In this document: positions 37,646 to 45,480 of the stretch, piece by piece | How positions within the stretch are numbered: position 1 is the first letter of the stretch | How the letters are laid out: every line of letters starts with the position of its first letter | Assembly: GCA_028875075.1 (NCBI GenBank) | Contig: JAPPGF010000011.1 | Span: 62,001-126,000, forward strand | Origin: Gemmatimonadota bacterium | Lineage (GTDB): Bacteria; Gemmatimonadota; Gemmatimonadetes; Longimicrobiales; Gaopeijiaceae | DNA length: 64,000 bases | Direction of reading: 5' to 3' | Made by a program: the position numbers and the translations under genes | Notes under the pieces: generated by a model | The model's input: the letters and a program-made list of their open reading frames with translations, nothing else | Told to the model about the DNA's origin: nothing | Databases searched by the model: none

Positions 37646-38686
37646 ATGAGGCGCATCTTCTTCTCCGCTCTCCTGCTCGCGGCTGCACTCTTCACTTCGC
37701 CGCTGCAGGCGCAGGTGGTCCAGCCAGGACCCGACGATCCCTCCGTGGAACAGTGGACCGTGCCCTGGGAGTCCTCACGACCGCGCGATCCGTACGTGGC
37801 CCCCGACGGACAAGTGTGGTTCGTCGGCCAGCGCGGGAACTACGTTGCAGTTCTCGATCCGAACACCAGCGACATGAAGCGCTATGAGGTCGAAGACGAC
37901 GCTTTCCCGCACACCGTGGTCGTTGACCGGGAAGGGACCGTTTGGTACGCGGGCAACCGGGGACACCATATCGGTCGCCTCGATCCGGCGACGGGGGCTG
38001 TCACTCGCATCGATATGCCGCACCCGGACGCGAGCGACCCGCACACCATCGCGTTCGATCAGAACGGTGACATGTGGTTCACGTTGCAGGGTGCAAACAT
38101 GATCGGACACATGAGTCCCGAAACCCGTGAGGTCCAGCTCATAAGCCTGCCGCAGGTGGAGGGACCGCGCGGAGCGACGGGGAACCGGCCCTACGGGATC
38201 AAGATCGACTCCAACGGCCAGCCTTGGATCGCGATGTTGAACTCCGCGTACATTGGCACTGTCGATCCAGCTACGATGGAGTTCAAGCGTTACGGGCTGC
38301 CGGAGGGATCAAGGTCGCGCCGATTGGTGATCGACTCGTCCGACCGCATCTGGTACGGTGACTGGGCACAGGGCCAACTGGGCCTATTCGACCCCGCCAC
38401 CGGTGAGGTCAAAGAGTTTGCCGACCCGAACGGTCCGAACTCCGGGCCCTACGGCATGGCAATCGACGAATGGGACCGGATCTGGTATGTGAACACGCGC
38501 GTGTCGCCCAACCGTTTTGTAGGGTTCGATCCGGCAACGGAGAGGTACATCGCAAACCTACCGATCGAGGCGGGCGCGATCCGGCACATGTACTATGACG
38601 CACGGACTCGCTCCATCTGGTTCGGAACTGATTCGAACACGATCGGCAAGGCCACGGTGAAACCACCGCGCAGGGGAGCCAACTGA
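37646..38686 (+). CDS. Exported beta-propeller protein (virginiamycin B lyase/SMP-30-like)
   Basis: 346 residues from ATG 37646, five bases after GGAGG. The signal peptide is MRRIFFSALLLAAALFTSPLQAQ. The body has six or seven repeats built on the pattern D-x-x-G-x-x-W-[FY] (for example APDGQVWFVGQRGNYVAVLDP, DREGTVWYAGNRGHHIGRLDP, DQNGDMWFTLQGANMIGHM), as in the Vgb-type streptogramin lyase fold. Most relatives are not lyases but secreted propellers of unknown ligand. The stop overlaps a CTG that seems to start the next gene. Confidence 0.86.
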   Translation: MRRIFFSALLLAAALFTSPLQAQVVQPGPDDPSVEQWTVPWESSRPRDPYVAPDGQVWFVGQRGNYVAVLDPNTSDMKRYEVEDDAFPHTVVVDREGTVWYAGNRGHHIGRLDPATGAVTRIDMPHPDASDPHTIAFDQNGDMWFTLQGANMIGHMSPETREVQLISLPQVEGPRGATGNRPYGIKIDSNGQPWIAMLNSAYIGTVDPATMEFKRYGLPEGSRSRRLVIDSSDRIWYGDWAQGQLGLFDPATGEVKEFADPNGPNSGPYGMAIDEWDRIWYVNTRVSPNRFVGFDPATERYIANLPIEAGAIRHMYYDARTRSIWFGTDSNTIGKATVKPPRRGAN

Positions 38687-39255
38687 CAGGCCGCTCCCTT
38701 GCGGGAGCGCTAGCGGCGGCGATCCTCCTGACGAGTGGGATCGCGGCCGCCGCTGCATCCTCCTCTCCAAGGGCGTACGCGCAGGCGCCGCCCGCGGGCT
38801 ACACGGGCGGGTTCGGCGAGCCAACGTGCGCCTTCTGTCACGGCGACCACGACCCTGTAGCCGGAGGTCTGGTCTTGGCCGGGATGCCCGGGACCTACGA
38901 GCCGGGAGCATCCTACCGGATTAGGCTCATCCTCATCGATGAATTCATGGTATTGGGCGGCTTCGAGGCCGCGGTCCGCTTCGCAGGCGGCCCACAGGCC
39001 GGTGCGCAAGCGGGCGCGTTGGTGCCGGCAGACTCTCTCAGCGCTGTAACCGACTCGGCGGGCGTGACCTATGTTCACCACCGGCCGGGCGGCGTGCTGA
39101 CTCCGGAAGGGCGCGTCGTCTGGGAACTCGACTGGACCGCCCCCACCGCCGGCGGGGCGGTCGTGCTGAATGCCGCGGCGAATGCGGCCAACGGCGACTT
39201 ATCGCCGCTAGGTGACCTCATCGTCACGGGGGCGTTCGAGAGTGCCGGTCCTTGA
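38683..39255 (+). CDS. Exported Reeler/choice-of-anchor-V-like protein with one CXXCH motif, apparent CTG start
   Basis: About 190 residues. The open frame after the upstream gene reads a signal peptide (SLAGALAAAILLTSGIAAAAA, here residues 5-25) and then FGEPTCAFCHGDHDP, a heme-type CXXCH, followed by YEPGASYRIRLILID and the segment VVLNAAANAANGD, which match Reeler-like domains found in secreted cytochrome-linked proteins. No ATG, GTG or TTG occurs before the signal peptide. CTG 38683 overlaps the preceding stop as CTGA and GGGGAG lies four bases upstream, so a coupled CTG start is the best reading. The next usable start, TTG 38869, would remove the signal and the CXXCH. Confidence 0.65.
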   Translation: MTGRSLAGALAAAILLTSGIAAAAASSSPRAYAQAPPAGYTGGFGEPTCAFCHGDHDPVAGGLVLAGMPGTYEPGASYRIRLILIDEFMVLGGFEAAVRFAGGPQAGAQAGALVPADSLSAVTDSAGVTYVHHRPGGVLTPEGRVVWELDWTAPTAGGAVVLNAAANAANGDLSPLGDLIVTGAFESAGP

Positions 39256-39415
39256 GTCGAGCCACACCTCGAAGCGCGTCGTTTCCGCTCACGCGGTGCG
39301 GCTGCTCGGGCCTCCTACGAACAAGGACGTGAGCTTCCTGCACCGGTTCCTCGCGACCACGGCCCCGCTCTGGCTGGTCGTGCAGCTCTGATGTTCAGGG
39401 ATCGGTGGACACGGC

Positions 39416-39913
39416 TCACCGCGGTGCCAGTCGACGGTATTCGCGCTCCCAACGCAGGAGCGGCCCGCCCGGGGAGTGCGCCGCAGAATCAACTAGAGCT
39501 AGCACCAAGCGGTGATCGCCGCCGGCATCCACTCGTTGAACCATACAGCCCAGACGGACTATCGCTTCCGCCACAACGGGATCGTCCTCACCGAAGGGAC
39601 TCGGCCCAATCGGATACGGATCGGAGAACACGCGGGCCAGACGGCCCTGCTCTTCGCCCAGGAGACTGACACCAAACCGGCGACCGGGTGTGAGGTAAGG
39701 AAGTACCTGAGCCGTGGGGCCCAGCGCCACCATGATCAAGGGCGGCTTCACGGAGACGGACATGAGCGCCGACACGGTGGTCGCCAAGACGCGTGCCTCT
39801 TCCCGGAGGGCGACCACGGCGATCCCGCTCGCCCAGCGGGCCAATGCTTCTCGGAAAGCGTCGGCGTCGACACCCGCTCCGGGTCCCATGCCGACGTCGC
39901 TCAACGCAGCCAC
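39416..39913 (-). CDS. Flavin reductase-like (FMN-binding split barrel) protein
   Basis: 165 residues, GTG start (an ATG eight codons later is possible). Pattern FREALARWASGIAVVAL, VSALMSVSVKPPLIMVALGPTAQVLPYL, and RRFGVSLLGEEQGRLARVFSD match HpaC/flavin-reductase-domain proteins. These use NAD(P)H to reduce FMN or FAD for a partner monooxygenase, or act on flavin-linked substrates. No monooxygenase gene is adjacent, so the partner is unknown. Confidence 0.85.
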   Translation of the reverse strand: MAALSDVGMGPGAGVDADAFREALARWASGIAVVALREEARVLATTVSALMSVSVKPPLIMVALGPTAQVLPYLTPGRRFGVSLLGEEQGRLARVFSDPYPIGPSPFGEDDPVVAEAIVRLGCMVQRVDAGGDHRLVLALVDSAAHSPGGPLLRWEREYRRLAPR

Positions 39914-40045
39914 TCCGATCGGGAACTAGCATCTTGGAGTTGGACATCGGTGTATGGCATCGTCATACCTCCTAGCGGCCGTCTTGGCGGAGCTCTGACA
40001 AGATTCTTGCTTGGCGCGGGACCCAGGGTGATATTAGTGCTTGCG

Positions 40046-40226
40046 TGAGTGAAGAGCTGGGGGGGTATCCCCTCGGTGCCAGAGGACCTGGACGCTCCGT
40101 CCAAGGTCCTCTTCTTTCCTCGCGAGAGAAGCGACGGAACGGTTTCGTCGCGGGAACGGAAGATGAGCGGTTGGTGCGTATTCCACACACCCCGGCATCG
40201 TCCAAGAACTACATAGGGAGTAGGGA
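40046..40226 (+). promoter_or_regulatory. Structured 5' leader of the cold-shock gene
   Basis: About 180 bases between the flavin reductase and csp. AGAGGACCTGGAC and GTCCAAGGTCCTCT (40081-40112) form a 13-bp hairpin with one bulge, followed by a pyrimidine run. A second stem, GCGACG/CGTCGC, lies at about 40129-40150. Long structured leaders control translation of many cold-shock genes; here that is inferred from position. Confidence 0.45.
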
Positions 40227-40436
40227 ATGCGTACCAAGGGCACCGTGAAGTGGTTCAACGACTCGAAGGGCTTTGGATTCATCACGCCCGAAGACGGCTC
40301 GAAGGACTGCTTCGTGCACTTTTCCGCCATCCAGGGGACAGGATTCCGCACGCTGGCGGAGGGTGCGAAGGTCGAGTTCGATGTCGTGCAGGGCCAGAAG
40401 GGTCCGGCTGCCGAGAACGTCAGTGTCGTCGAATGA
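40227..40436 (+). CDS. Cold-shock protein (CspA family)
   Basis: 69 residues, one cold-shock domain. RNP1 is KGFGFITP and RNP2 DCFVHFSAI, with the aromatic residues that bind single-stranded RNA (W11, F18, F20, F31). GGAG stands before the ATG (GGGAGTAGGGA ATG). It probably melts mRNA structure; a long leader and a terminator hairpin flank it, so it is a single-gene unit. Confidence 0.96.
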   Translation: MRTKGTVKWFNDSKGFGFITPEDGSKDCFVHFSAIQGTGFRTLAEGAKVEFDVVQGQKGPAAENVSVVE

Positions 40437-40466
40437 TGCCGACCGGCGGGTTCTCGGCCCGCAAGA

Positions 40467-40504
40467 CAACAGCCCCTCGGGAGCGATCCTGGGGGGCTGT
40501 TTCG
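40467..40504 (+). terminator. Terminator hairpin after the cold-shock gene
   Basis: ACAGCCCC (40469-40476) pairs with GGGGCTGT (40493-40500), followed by a short T-containing tail (TTTCG), about 30 bases after the csp stop. Confidence 0.6.
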
Positions 40505-40720
40505 CGTTTGCCGGATCATTGCCTCGCTCGCCAAGGTCGGTGACCCCCCACGTCCGGTGACGCCTCATCCTCGCACGGAGTTCCGCGACCTGGGCTGCCG
40601 CGGGCCGTACACGGCGCTCGCACCCCCGTAGACAACGACACTCGAATCATCAACCGCATGGGGAGCTGTAGACGAGCGCATCCCGTCGCCAGTTGCCCAG
40701 TTGCACGCCCGATCCAACGC

Positions 40721-40914
40721 TCAATGCGTCAGACCGTAGCTTAGGTAATTGACGCCCAGCCGGAATGCGTCGCTGGTGGGGTCGATGGCCAAGAAGCCGG
40801 TCCCGGAGTACTCCCAATACTCGGCAAGATCCGAGTTTTAGTTGATAAGGGAGTACGGCCTCCATGTTCAGATCGGCGCTCGGGTAGTCGTGGCTCCAGG
40901 GAGTGCCAGCCCCG
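40721..40914 (-). pseudogene. Broken DUF4159 gene (two ends joined, middle missing)
   Basis: On the minus strand, about 25 codons read TPWSHDYPSADLNMEAVL, matching the N-terminal DUF4159 motif of the intact gene at 18635 (GWDTDFPYADNNLMFRAEEL). A few bases later in another frame, 38 codons (40837-40721) read NSDLAEYWEYSGTGFLAI to VNYLSYGLTH and stop, matching its C-terminus (HNTDIADGWE, VNVLVWVMTH). About 150 central residues are absent. The relic abuts the recombinase fragment. Confidence 0.7.
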
Positions 40915-41226
40915 GCCGCGTGCCGGCTCCAACCCGGCAAGCTCTTGCCCTTTCCACCAGTCGCGGGCTAGCGAGCGGTTCACGCACTTCGACGGATCCT
41001 CCCGCGCAGGCAGCAGAGGCGCGTCACCACTCCACCGGTTTTTCCTCGGCATCTCGTCCAAGATAGAAAGCGCCTCGGGGGTCGCCGGTGTCTGGTGCTC
41101 ATAGCCGGTCTTCTCATACTCGCCCCGCCACCGGATGGTCCTTCCCTCTAGGTCGATATTGGACCACCGGAGCTGGCGGATAGCCCCGATGCGGTGCCCG
41201 GTCTCGTGCGCGAGCACCAAAGCCAA
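40897..41226 (-). pseudogene. Tyrosine recombinase (integrase) fragment
   Basis: About 110 residues of the catalytic domain: LAHETGHRIGAIRQLRWSNIDLE carries the first catalytic arginine and its surrounding pattern. The frame ends at GRGWHSL, exactly where the HxLR box and the tyrosine should follow. The N-terminal DNA-binding part is also missing. The fragment is bounded by the DUF4159 relic on one side and the opposite-strand porin fragment on the other. No attachment site can be made out. Confidence 0.72.
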
Positions 41227-41254
41227 CCCGGAACCGCCAATCGACGTCTGCGCT

Positions 41255-41647
41255 ACCCAGAACTACGCCAACCACAACCAGGCCGGCGACTTCACCGGCA
41301 AGACCACCCAGTTCGACTATCTGCGGGCTGTGGTCTACGCCGGTTATCGCTTCAACGATCGATTCATCTTCAACTCGGAGATCGAGATCGAGCACGCCAA
41401 CGAGATCTTCCTCGAATTCACCTACCTGGACTGGCGTTCCAGAGACAACCTGGGCCTTCGGGCGGGGATGCTGCTCATGTCCGCGGGAGTCGTCAACGAA
41501 CTGCACGAGCCCAACGTCGTCCTTGGTGCGGAGCGGCCGGTAACCGAGCGGATCATCATCCCGTCGACGTGGCGCGAGAACGGCGTCGGCATCTATGGCT
41601 CGACCGGGCGCGTGTCCTATCGCGCCTATGTGGTCAACGGGTTCAGG
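41255..41647 (+). pseudogene. Internal fragment of an outer-membrane porin-like gene
   Basis: About 130 residues without start or end: NYANHNQAGDFTGKTTQFDYL, YAGYRFNDRFIFNSEIEIEHA, LRAGMLLMSAGVVNELHEPNVVLGAERP and IIPSTWRENGVGIYGS. This is a contiguous part of a porin-like barrel of the kind found in Bacteroidota and Gemmatimonadota. Upstream the frame runs into opposite-strand integrase sequence; after VVNGF a different sequence begins. Confidence 0.7.
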
Positions 41648-41650
41648 GGT

Positions 41651-41856
41651 GACTCGCGTGAGAACGTGACGATCTTCATCCTGGCGAACGCGCTGGGCGG
41701 CGAGGAAGCCGGTGCCAGCGCGGACACCCCGCCAACTGCCCACCCCCCAAGCCCGCCGACATCGTGGACATCGCCGCCACCGCGCTCTACCGCCTCGGCT
41801 TCGAGATCGACCCGGCCTGGGGGCTCGACGGGAGGCCGCTCGGCAACCCGCGATAG
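41651..41856 (+). pseudogene. C-terminal tail of an unidentified gene (possibly a serine hydrolase), frameshifted
   Basis: The frame continues from the porin fragment as RENVTIFILANALGGEEAG and, after a C6 run (41743-41748), in the next frame as KPADIVDIAATALYRLGFEIDP up to a TAG at 41854-41856. Adding one C would join the two parts. The pattern recalls the end of beta-lactamase-like serine hydrolases, but the match is weak. Confidence 0.4.
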
Positions 41857-41951
41857 CCGTGCCCGCACGGGGCTGATCCGGCCGCCACGCGATGCTGGGA
41901 CCGCCGCCACCGAATCGCCGCAATCCCCTCGCCGCGGCACCCCAAACCGCC

Positions 41952-41981
41952 TTGTCCGCGAAACGGCGGCAGCCGTATGAT
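41952..41981 (+). promoter_or_regulatory. Predicted promoter of the cytochrome c/PQQ dehydrogenase operon
   Basis: TTGTCC (41952-41957), an 18-base spacer and TATGAT (41976-41981), about 45 bases before the cytochrome start. The -10 matches five of six consensus bases. Confidence 0.5.
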
Positions 41982-42027
41982 GACGGTCGCTCTGGCTCGC
42001 CCACGCTTCCGGGGAAGGAGTGACCAC

Positions 42028-42852
42028 ATGCGGATTGAGAAGAGCGCCTGGCCGCTACTGCTGCCGTTCCTGCTGCTCGCCGCACCCGCTGCGGCCCAGG
42101 AACCCGGCGAGGTGGCCCCCGAAGTCGACGACCCCGAGCGCGCGGAGCGCCTGTACCGGGCCCACTGCGGGCGCTGTCACGGCGTGCAGGGTCTCGGTGG
42201 CGAGGGGCCCGGGCTGGCGCAACTTGTGTTGCCCAGAGTCGCGGACCAGACCCAGCTGGAGGGGTTCATCCGGGATGGGATACCCGGCACGGGCATGCCG
42301 GGCGTGCGTGCTCGGGTCCTCGACGACGACGCCGTGGCGCTGGTCGCCAGCTACGTGCTCTGGCTCGGCGCACAGACCGCTGCAGATGCGTCGGGGGTCA
42401 CCGGCGACGCCGAACGGGGACACGACCTCTTCTGGGCCGGCGGCGACTGCGCTTCCTGCCACATCGTCGCCGGGCAAGGCACGGCCGTCGGGCCGGAACT
42501 GACCATTATCGGGCTTCGCCGGGGGGCGGATTACCTGCGTGAGGCCCTGACTGCGCCCGCCGCCCGACTTCCCGTCGCGCGGTTGGGCGTCAGGAGCGGC
42601 TTCTTCGAGTATCTGCCGGTGCGAATCGTCACGGACAGTGGAGACATCTACAACGGCATGCGGATGAACGAGGACTCTTTCACCATCCAACTGATGACGC
42701 TCTCGGGCGCACTCGTTTCGCTTGACAAGGGGACAATAGCCGAGATGGAGAAACTTGTCGGGCATTCGTTCATGCCGGTGACTCAAGGCCTCGACGATGA
42801 CGACGTCGAAGACCTGGTGGCGTACCTGACGACCCTGGGGAGGGGATCATGA
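42028..42852 (+). CDS. Exported diheme cytochrome c
   Basis: 274 residues from ATG 42028, with AAGGAG seven bases upstream. Signal peptide MRIEKSAWPLLLPFLLLAAPAAAQ. Two CXXCH heme sites: CGRCHG about residue 48 and CASCHI about 135, with methionine candidates GMPGVRA downstream of the first. A C-terminal segment (DIYNGMRMNEDSFTIQLMT) is the pattern seen in cytochromes linked to PQQ dehydrogenases or propeller enzymes. It overlaps the dehydrogenase start as ATGA and should accept its electrons in the periplasm. Confidence 0.9.
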   Translation: MRIEKSAWPLLLPFLLLAAPAAAQEPGEVAPEVDDPERAERLYRAHCGRCHGVQGLGGEGPGLAQLVLPRVADQTQLEGFIRDGIPGTGMPGVRARVLDDDAVALVASYVLWLGAQTAADASGVTGDAERGHDLFWAGGDCASCHIVAGQGTAVGPELTIIGLRRGADYLREALTAPAARLPVARLGVRSGFFEYLPVRIVTDSGDIYNGMRMNEDSFTIQLMTLSGALVSLDKGTIAEMEKLVGHSFMPVTQGLDDDDVEDLVAYLTTLGRGS

Positions 42853-44465
42853 GCAAGTGGAATTGCACGGCGGCCGCGATCGCCGCGGTCTTCGCCCTGG
42901 GCTCGGCAACAGTCCGGCCGGCCACCGCACAGGTCCCCTACGAACGCCTTGTGGCGGCCGATTCCGAGCCGGAGAGCTGGCTCACCTACTCGGGCAACTA
43001 CGCTTCCCACCGTTTTTCCCAACTTGACCAGATCAACGCCGGGAACGTGGACGATCTGCGCGTCGTCTGGGCCTACCAGATGGACGAGGGGCTGATCGAG
43101 ACCACGCCCATCGTGGCGGACGGGGTGATGTACGTGACCGAGCCGCCGAGCACGGTCACGGCGCTGGACGCGCGCACCGGCAAGCGGCTGTGGAAGTGGA
43201 CGCCGCAGATGGGATCCGACGTGCTGCACATCGGCTTCCCGGAGGTGAACCGGGGCGTGGCGATCCTGGACTCGACGCTCTACGTCGGAACCCTGAATGC
43301 GCACCTGGTCGCGCTCGATGCGCGATCCGGGGCGGTCAGGTGGGACGTCGAGGTCGCCGACAATGCGATCGGGTTCGCGCTGACGCTGGCGCCGCTGGCG
43401 CTCGACGGGAAGATCATCGTCGGCGTGTCGGGCGCCGAGGCGGGTGTGCGCGGCTTCATCGACGCCTACGACCCCGAGACCGGAGAACTCCTGTGGCGCA
43501 CGTACACGATCCCCGCGCCGGGAGAGTTCGGGAGCGACACCTGGGGCGGCAACAGCTGGGAGACCGGCGGCGGCTCGACGTGGCTGACCGGCTCCTACGA
43601 CCCCGAACTCGATCTGCTGTACTGGCCGATCGGGAATCCCGCACCCGACTGGAACGGTGACCTGCGCCCGGGCGACAACCTCTACACCGACTGCCTGCTG
43701 GCCCTCGATCCAGACACGGGCGAGATCGTCTGGTGGTTCCAGTTCACGCCGCATGACACCCACGACTGGGACGCCAACCAGATCCAGGTCCTGGTGGACG
43801 CCGATTGGGAGGGCGAGCCCCGCAAGCTCGTCGTGACCGCCAATCGCAATGCGTTCTACTACGTGCTCGACCGCGAGAGCGGCGAGTTCCTGCACGGCAC
43901 GGAGTACTCCAAACAGACCTGGGCCGAGGGGCTGGACGAGAACGGGCGGCCGATCGTGATCCCCGGGACCGACCCCACCGAGGAGGGCACCCTGGTCTGG
44001 CCCAGTCTGCAGGGCGCGGCCAACTGGTTCAGCCCCAGTTACAGCCCGCTGACGCGGCTCTTCTACCAGCCGACGCGGATCATGGGTTCGATCTACTACA
44101 AGGCCGAGGTCGAGTACGAGCCCGGTCAGCCCTTCATGGGCGGGGGCGAGCAGGCGCTGCGCGGTGAGGAGGCCAGCGGCGCGGTGAAGGCCCTGGACGT
44201 GCTCACCGGCGAACTCCAGTGGGAGTTTCCGCTGCAGACGCCACCGTGGGCGGGGGTCATGGCGACCGCCGGCAACCTCGTCTTCGGCGGAAGCGAAGAG
44301 GGCAACATCTTCGCTCTGAACGCCGAGACCGGCGAGCCGCTGTGGAACTTCCAGGCGGGCGGGGCGGTGCGGAGCGGGCCGATGTCGTACGAGATCGACG
44401 GCCAGCAGCGGATCGTGAACTCGGCGGGCGGGACGATGTTCGTGTTCGGGCTGCCGGAGGGCTAG
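42849..44465 (+). CDS. PQQ-dependent dehydrogenase (methanol/ethanol dehydrogenase family)
   Basis: 538 residues, signal peptide ending ATAQ. Eight-bladed PQQ propeller with tryptophan-docking repeats (ALDARTGKRLWKW, ALDPDTGEIVWWFQ, ALNAETGEPLWNFQ). The catalytic aspartate is in PHDTHDWDANQ. Two residues after it is Asn, not the Asp that marks lanthanide-dependent XoxF enzymes. I see no adjacent cysteine pair, which most quinoprotein alcohol dehydrogenases have next to PQQ. It oxidises an alcohol or sugar alcohol and passes electrons to the coupled diheme cytochrome. No pqq biosynthesis genes are in the window. Confidence 0.9.
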   Translation: MSKWNCTAAAIAAVFALGSATVRPATAQVPYERLVAADSEPESWLTYSGNYASHRFSQLDQINAGNVDDLRVVWAYQMDEGLIETTPIVADGVMYVTEPPSTVTALDARTGKRLWKWTPQMGSDVLHIGFPEVNRGVAILDSTLYVGTLNAHLVALDARSGAVRWDVEVADNAIGFALTLAPLALDGKIIVGVSGAEAGVRGFIDAYDPETGELLWRTYTIPAPGEFGSDTWGGNSWETGGGSTWLTGSYDPELDLLYWPIGNPAPDWNGDLRPGDNLYTDCLLALDPDTGEIVWWFQFTPHDTHDWDANQIQVLVDADWEGEPRKLVVTANRNAFYYVLDRESGEFLHGTEYSKQTWAEGLDENGRPIVIPGTDPTEEGTLVWPSLQGAANWFSPSYSPLTRLFYQPTRIMGSIYYKAEVEYEPGQPFMGGGEQALRGEEASGAVKALDVLTGELQWEFPLQTPPWAGVMATAGNLVFGGSEEGNIFALNAETGEPLWNFQAGGAVRSGPMSYEIDGQQRIVNSAGGTMFVFGLPEG

Positions 44466-44796
44466 GGCCCGGACGGCGCCGGCGACAACGGTGGCGCGGT
44501 CGGCGAAGGGGCGGCCAAGCCGTCCGACCGCGTGCCTCGTCACTCGTCGTCGTCGACCCTGCGTCGTCGAGACACCCAGAGTTTCGTAGGCACCGAGCTG
44601 CGAAGCGCACCCAAGCTTGGCCCGTCGCATCGAACGGAATCGTGAAGATATGGCTGCCGAAGGGGGGCAGATCCTTGGCCCCCGCTATCGTGGCTCGGTG
44701 GAACCCGACCCGTTCCCACGGTAAGAAAGGCAGATCGTGCAGTCCTGATTCAACTTACGTGGTTTCCCGCCGTGATTTGTGCCTACAGTACTCCGC
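44466..44796. other. Intergenic region with a possible gene remnant
   Basis: Between the PQQ dehydrogenase (plus) and csoR (minus). On the minus strand, an open frame from about 44748 to 44590 reads PWERVGFHRATIAGAKDL and then FTIPFDATGQAWVRFAA, which has protein-like composition and resembles a beta-sandwich C-terminus, but there is no start and it dissolves downstream. I regard it as a possible relic. No terminator hairpin is clear. Confidence 0.3.
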
Positions 44797-45153
44797 CTAC
44801 CTAACGTTGCGGTACATCAGATCGATGATCTTGTCGTACATGGCCTCGGCTTGTTCCTCGCTACCTCGAACGGCCGCCGTGCCGCAGTGCTTCAGATGAT
44901 TGCGCATCAACTCACGACCAACAGCTCGCAGCGCTTCCTGTACGGACGCGATTTGGATCATGATATCGGCGCAATAACGATCCCCCTGAACCATACGTTG
45001 CAGGCCGCGGACTTGACCTTCGATACGGCGGAGCCGCTTGATGTTGCGATCCTTGATAGCGGAATCCACTCCAACCGCGTTGCGCCCCTTGTCGCTTCCA
45101 GTGGCACAGCCACACGCAGCTGCGATGATGTCTTTGTGATTCTCCTGTGCCAT
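44797..45153 (-). CDS. CsoR-family copper-type metal-sensing repressor
   Basis: 118 residues from ATG 45153, with GGAGG six bases upstream; the longer frame is not supported. The helical core reads RRIEGQVRGLQRMVQGDRYC, and Cys61, His86 and Cys90 match the Cys-His-Cys copper(I) site of CsoR. The N-terminal 40 residues, with Cys14 and Cys16 (ACGCATG), are extra. In CsoR, copper binding releases operator DNA. No copper ATPase or chaperone gene is adjacent, so its target must lie elsewhere. Confidence 0.85.
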   Translation of the reverse strand: MAQENHKDIIAAACGCATGSDKGRNAVGVDSAIKDRNIKRLRRIEGQVRGLQRMVQGDRYCADIMIQIASVQEALRAVGRELMRNHLKHCGTAAVRGSEEQAEAMYDKIIDLMYRNVR

Positions 45154-45480
45154 CTCGCGCCTCCATCCAGACGCCAGCCGACCGACAGCCACCATGTGGA
45201 CCAACTCGCCGACATCGCCGTCGACCCCTCAGGATGGCCCGCGTTCCACCCTCGCTCCCGTGCCTCCGTGCATCGGAGGAACCGATGCCCGTATCGTTGA
45301 CTTAGGAGCGAACTCCACCGACAGTGGCCGAAGCACCGGAAATACCCCACCGCCTAGAGGGGACAATCGGGCGAGCCGTAGCAGATTCGGTCGATTCCGC
45401 GATGCGTTTGGCCACCCCGATCGCGTCGCGACCGCAACGCCCATCCGTCTCGCGGAAGTGCCACCTCTTGCGGAGCCCGG
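45154..45480. other. Divergent intergenic region
   Basis: 327 bases between csoR (minus) and the GTPase gene (plus). It should hold both promoters, possibly a CsoR operator, but I see no strong dyad or hexamer pair. The overlapping short ORFs look like noise. Confidence 0.4.

Noticed and set aside
41114-42085. 323-codon minus-strand ORF over the mosaic
   Set aside because: It crosses several gene fragments and the promoter of the cytochrome operon and has no recognisable domain.
42849-44465. Lanthanide-dependent XoxF
   Set aside because: The position two residues after the catalytic Asp is Asn instead of Asp.
42783-44630. 615-codon minus-strand ORF opposite the PQQ dehydrogenase
   Set aside because: It is a GC-driven shadow: arginine-rich, no motif, and the plus-strand frame has clear domain structure.
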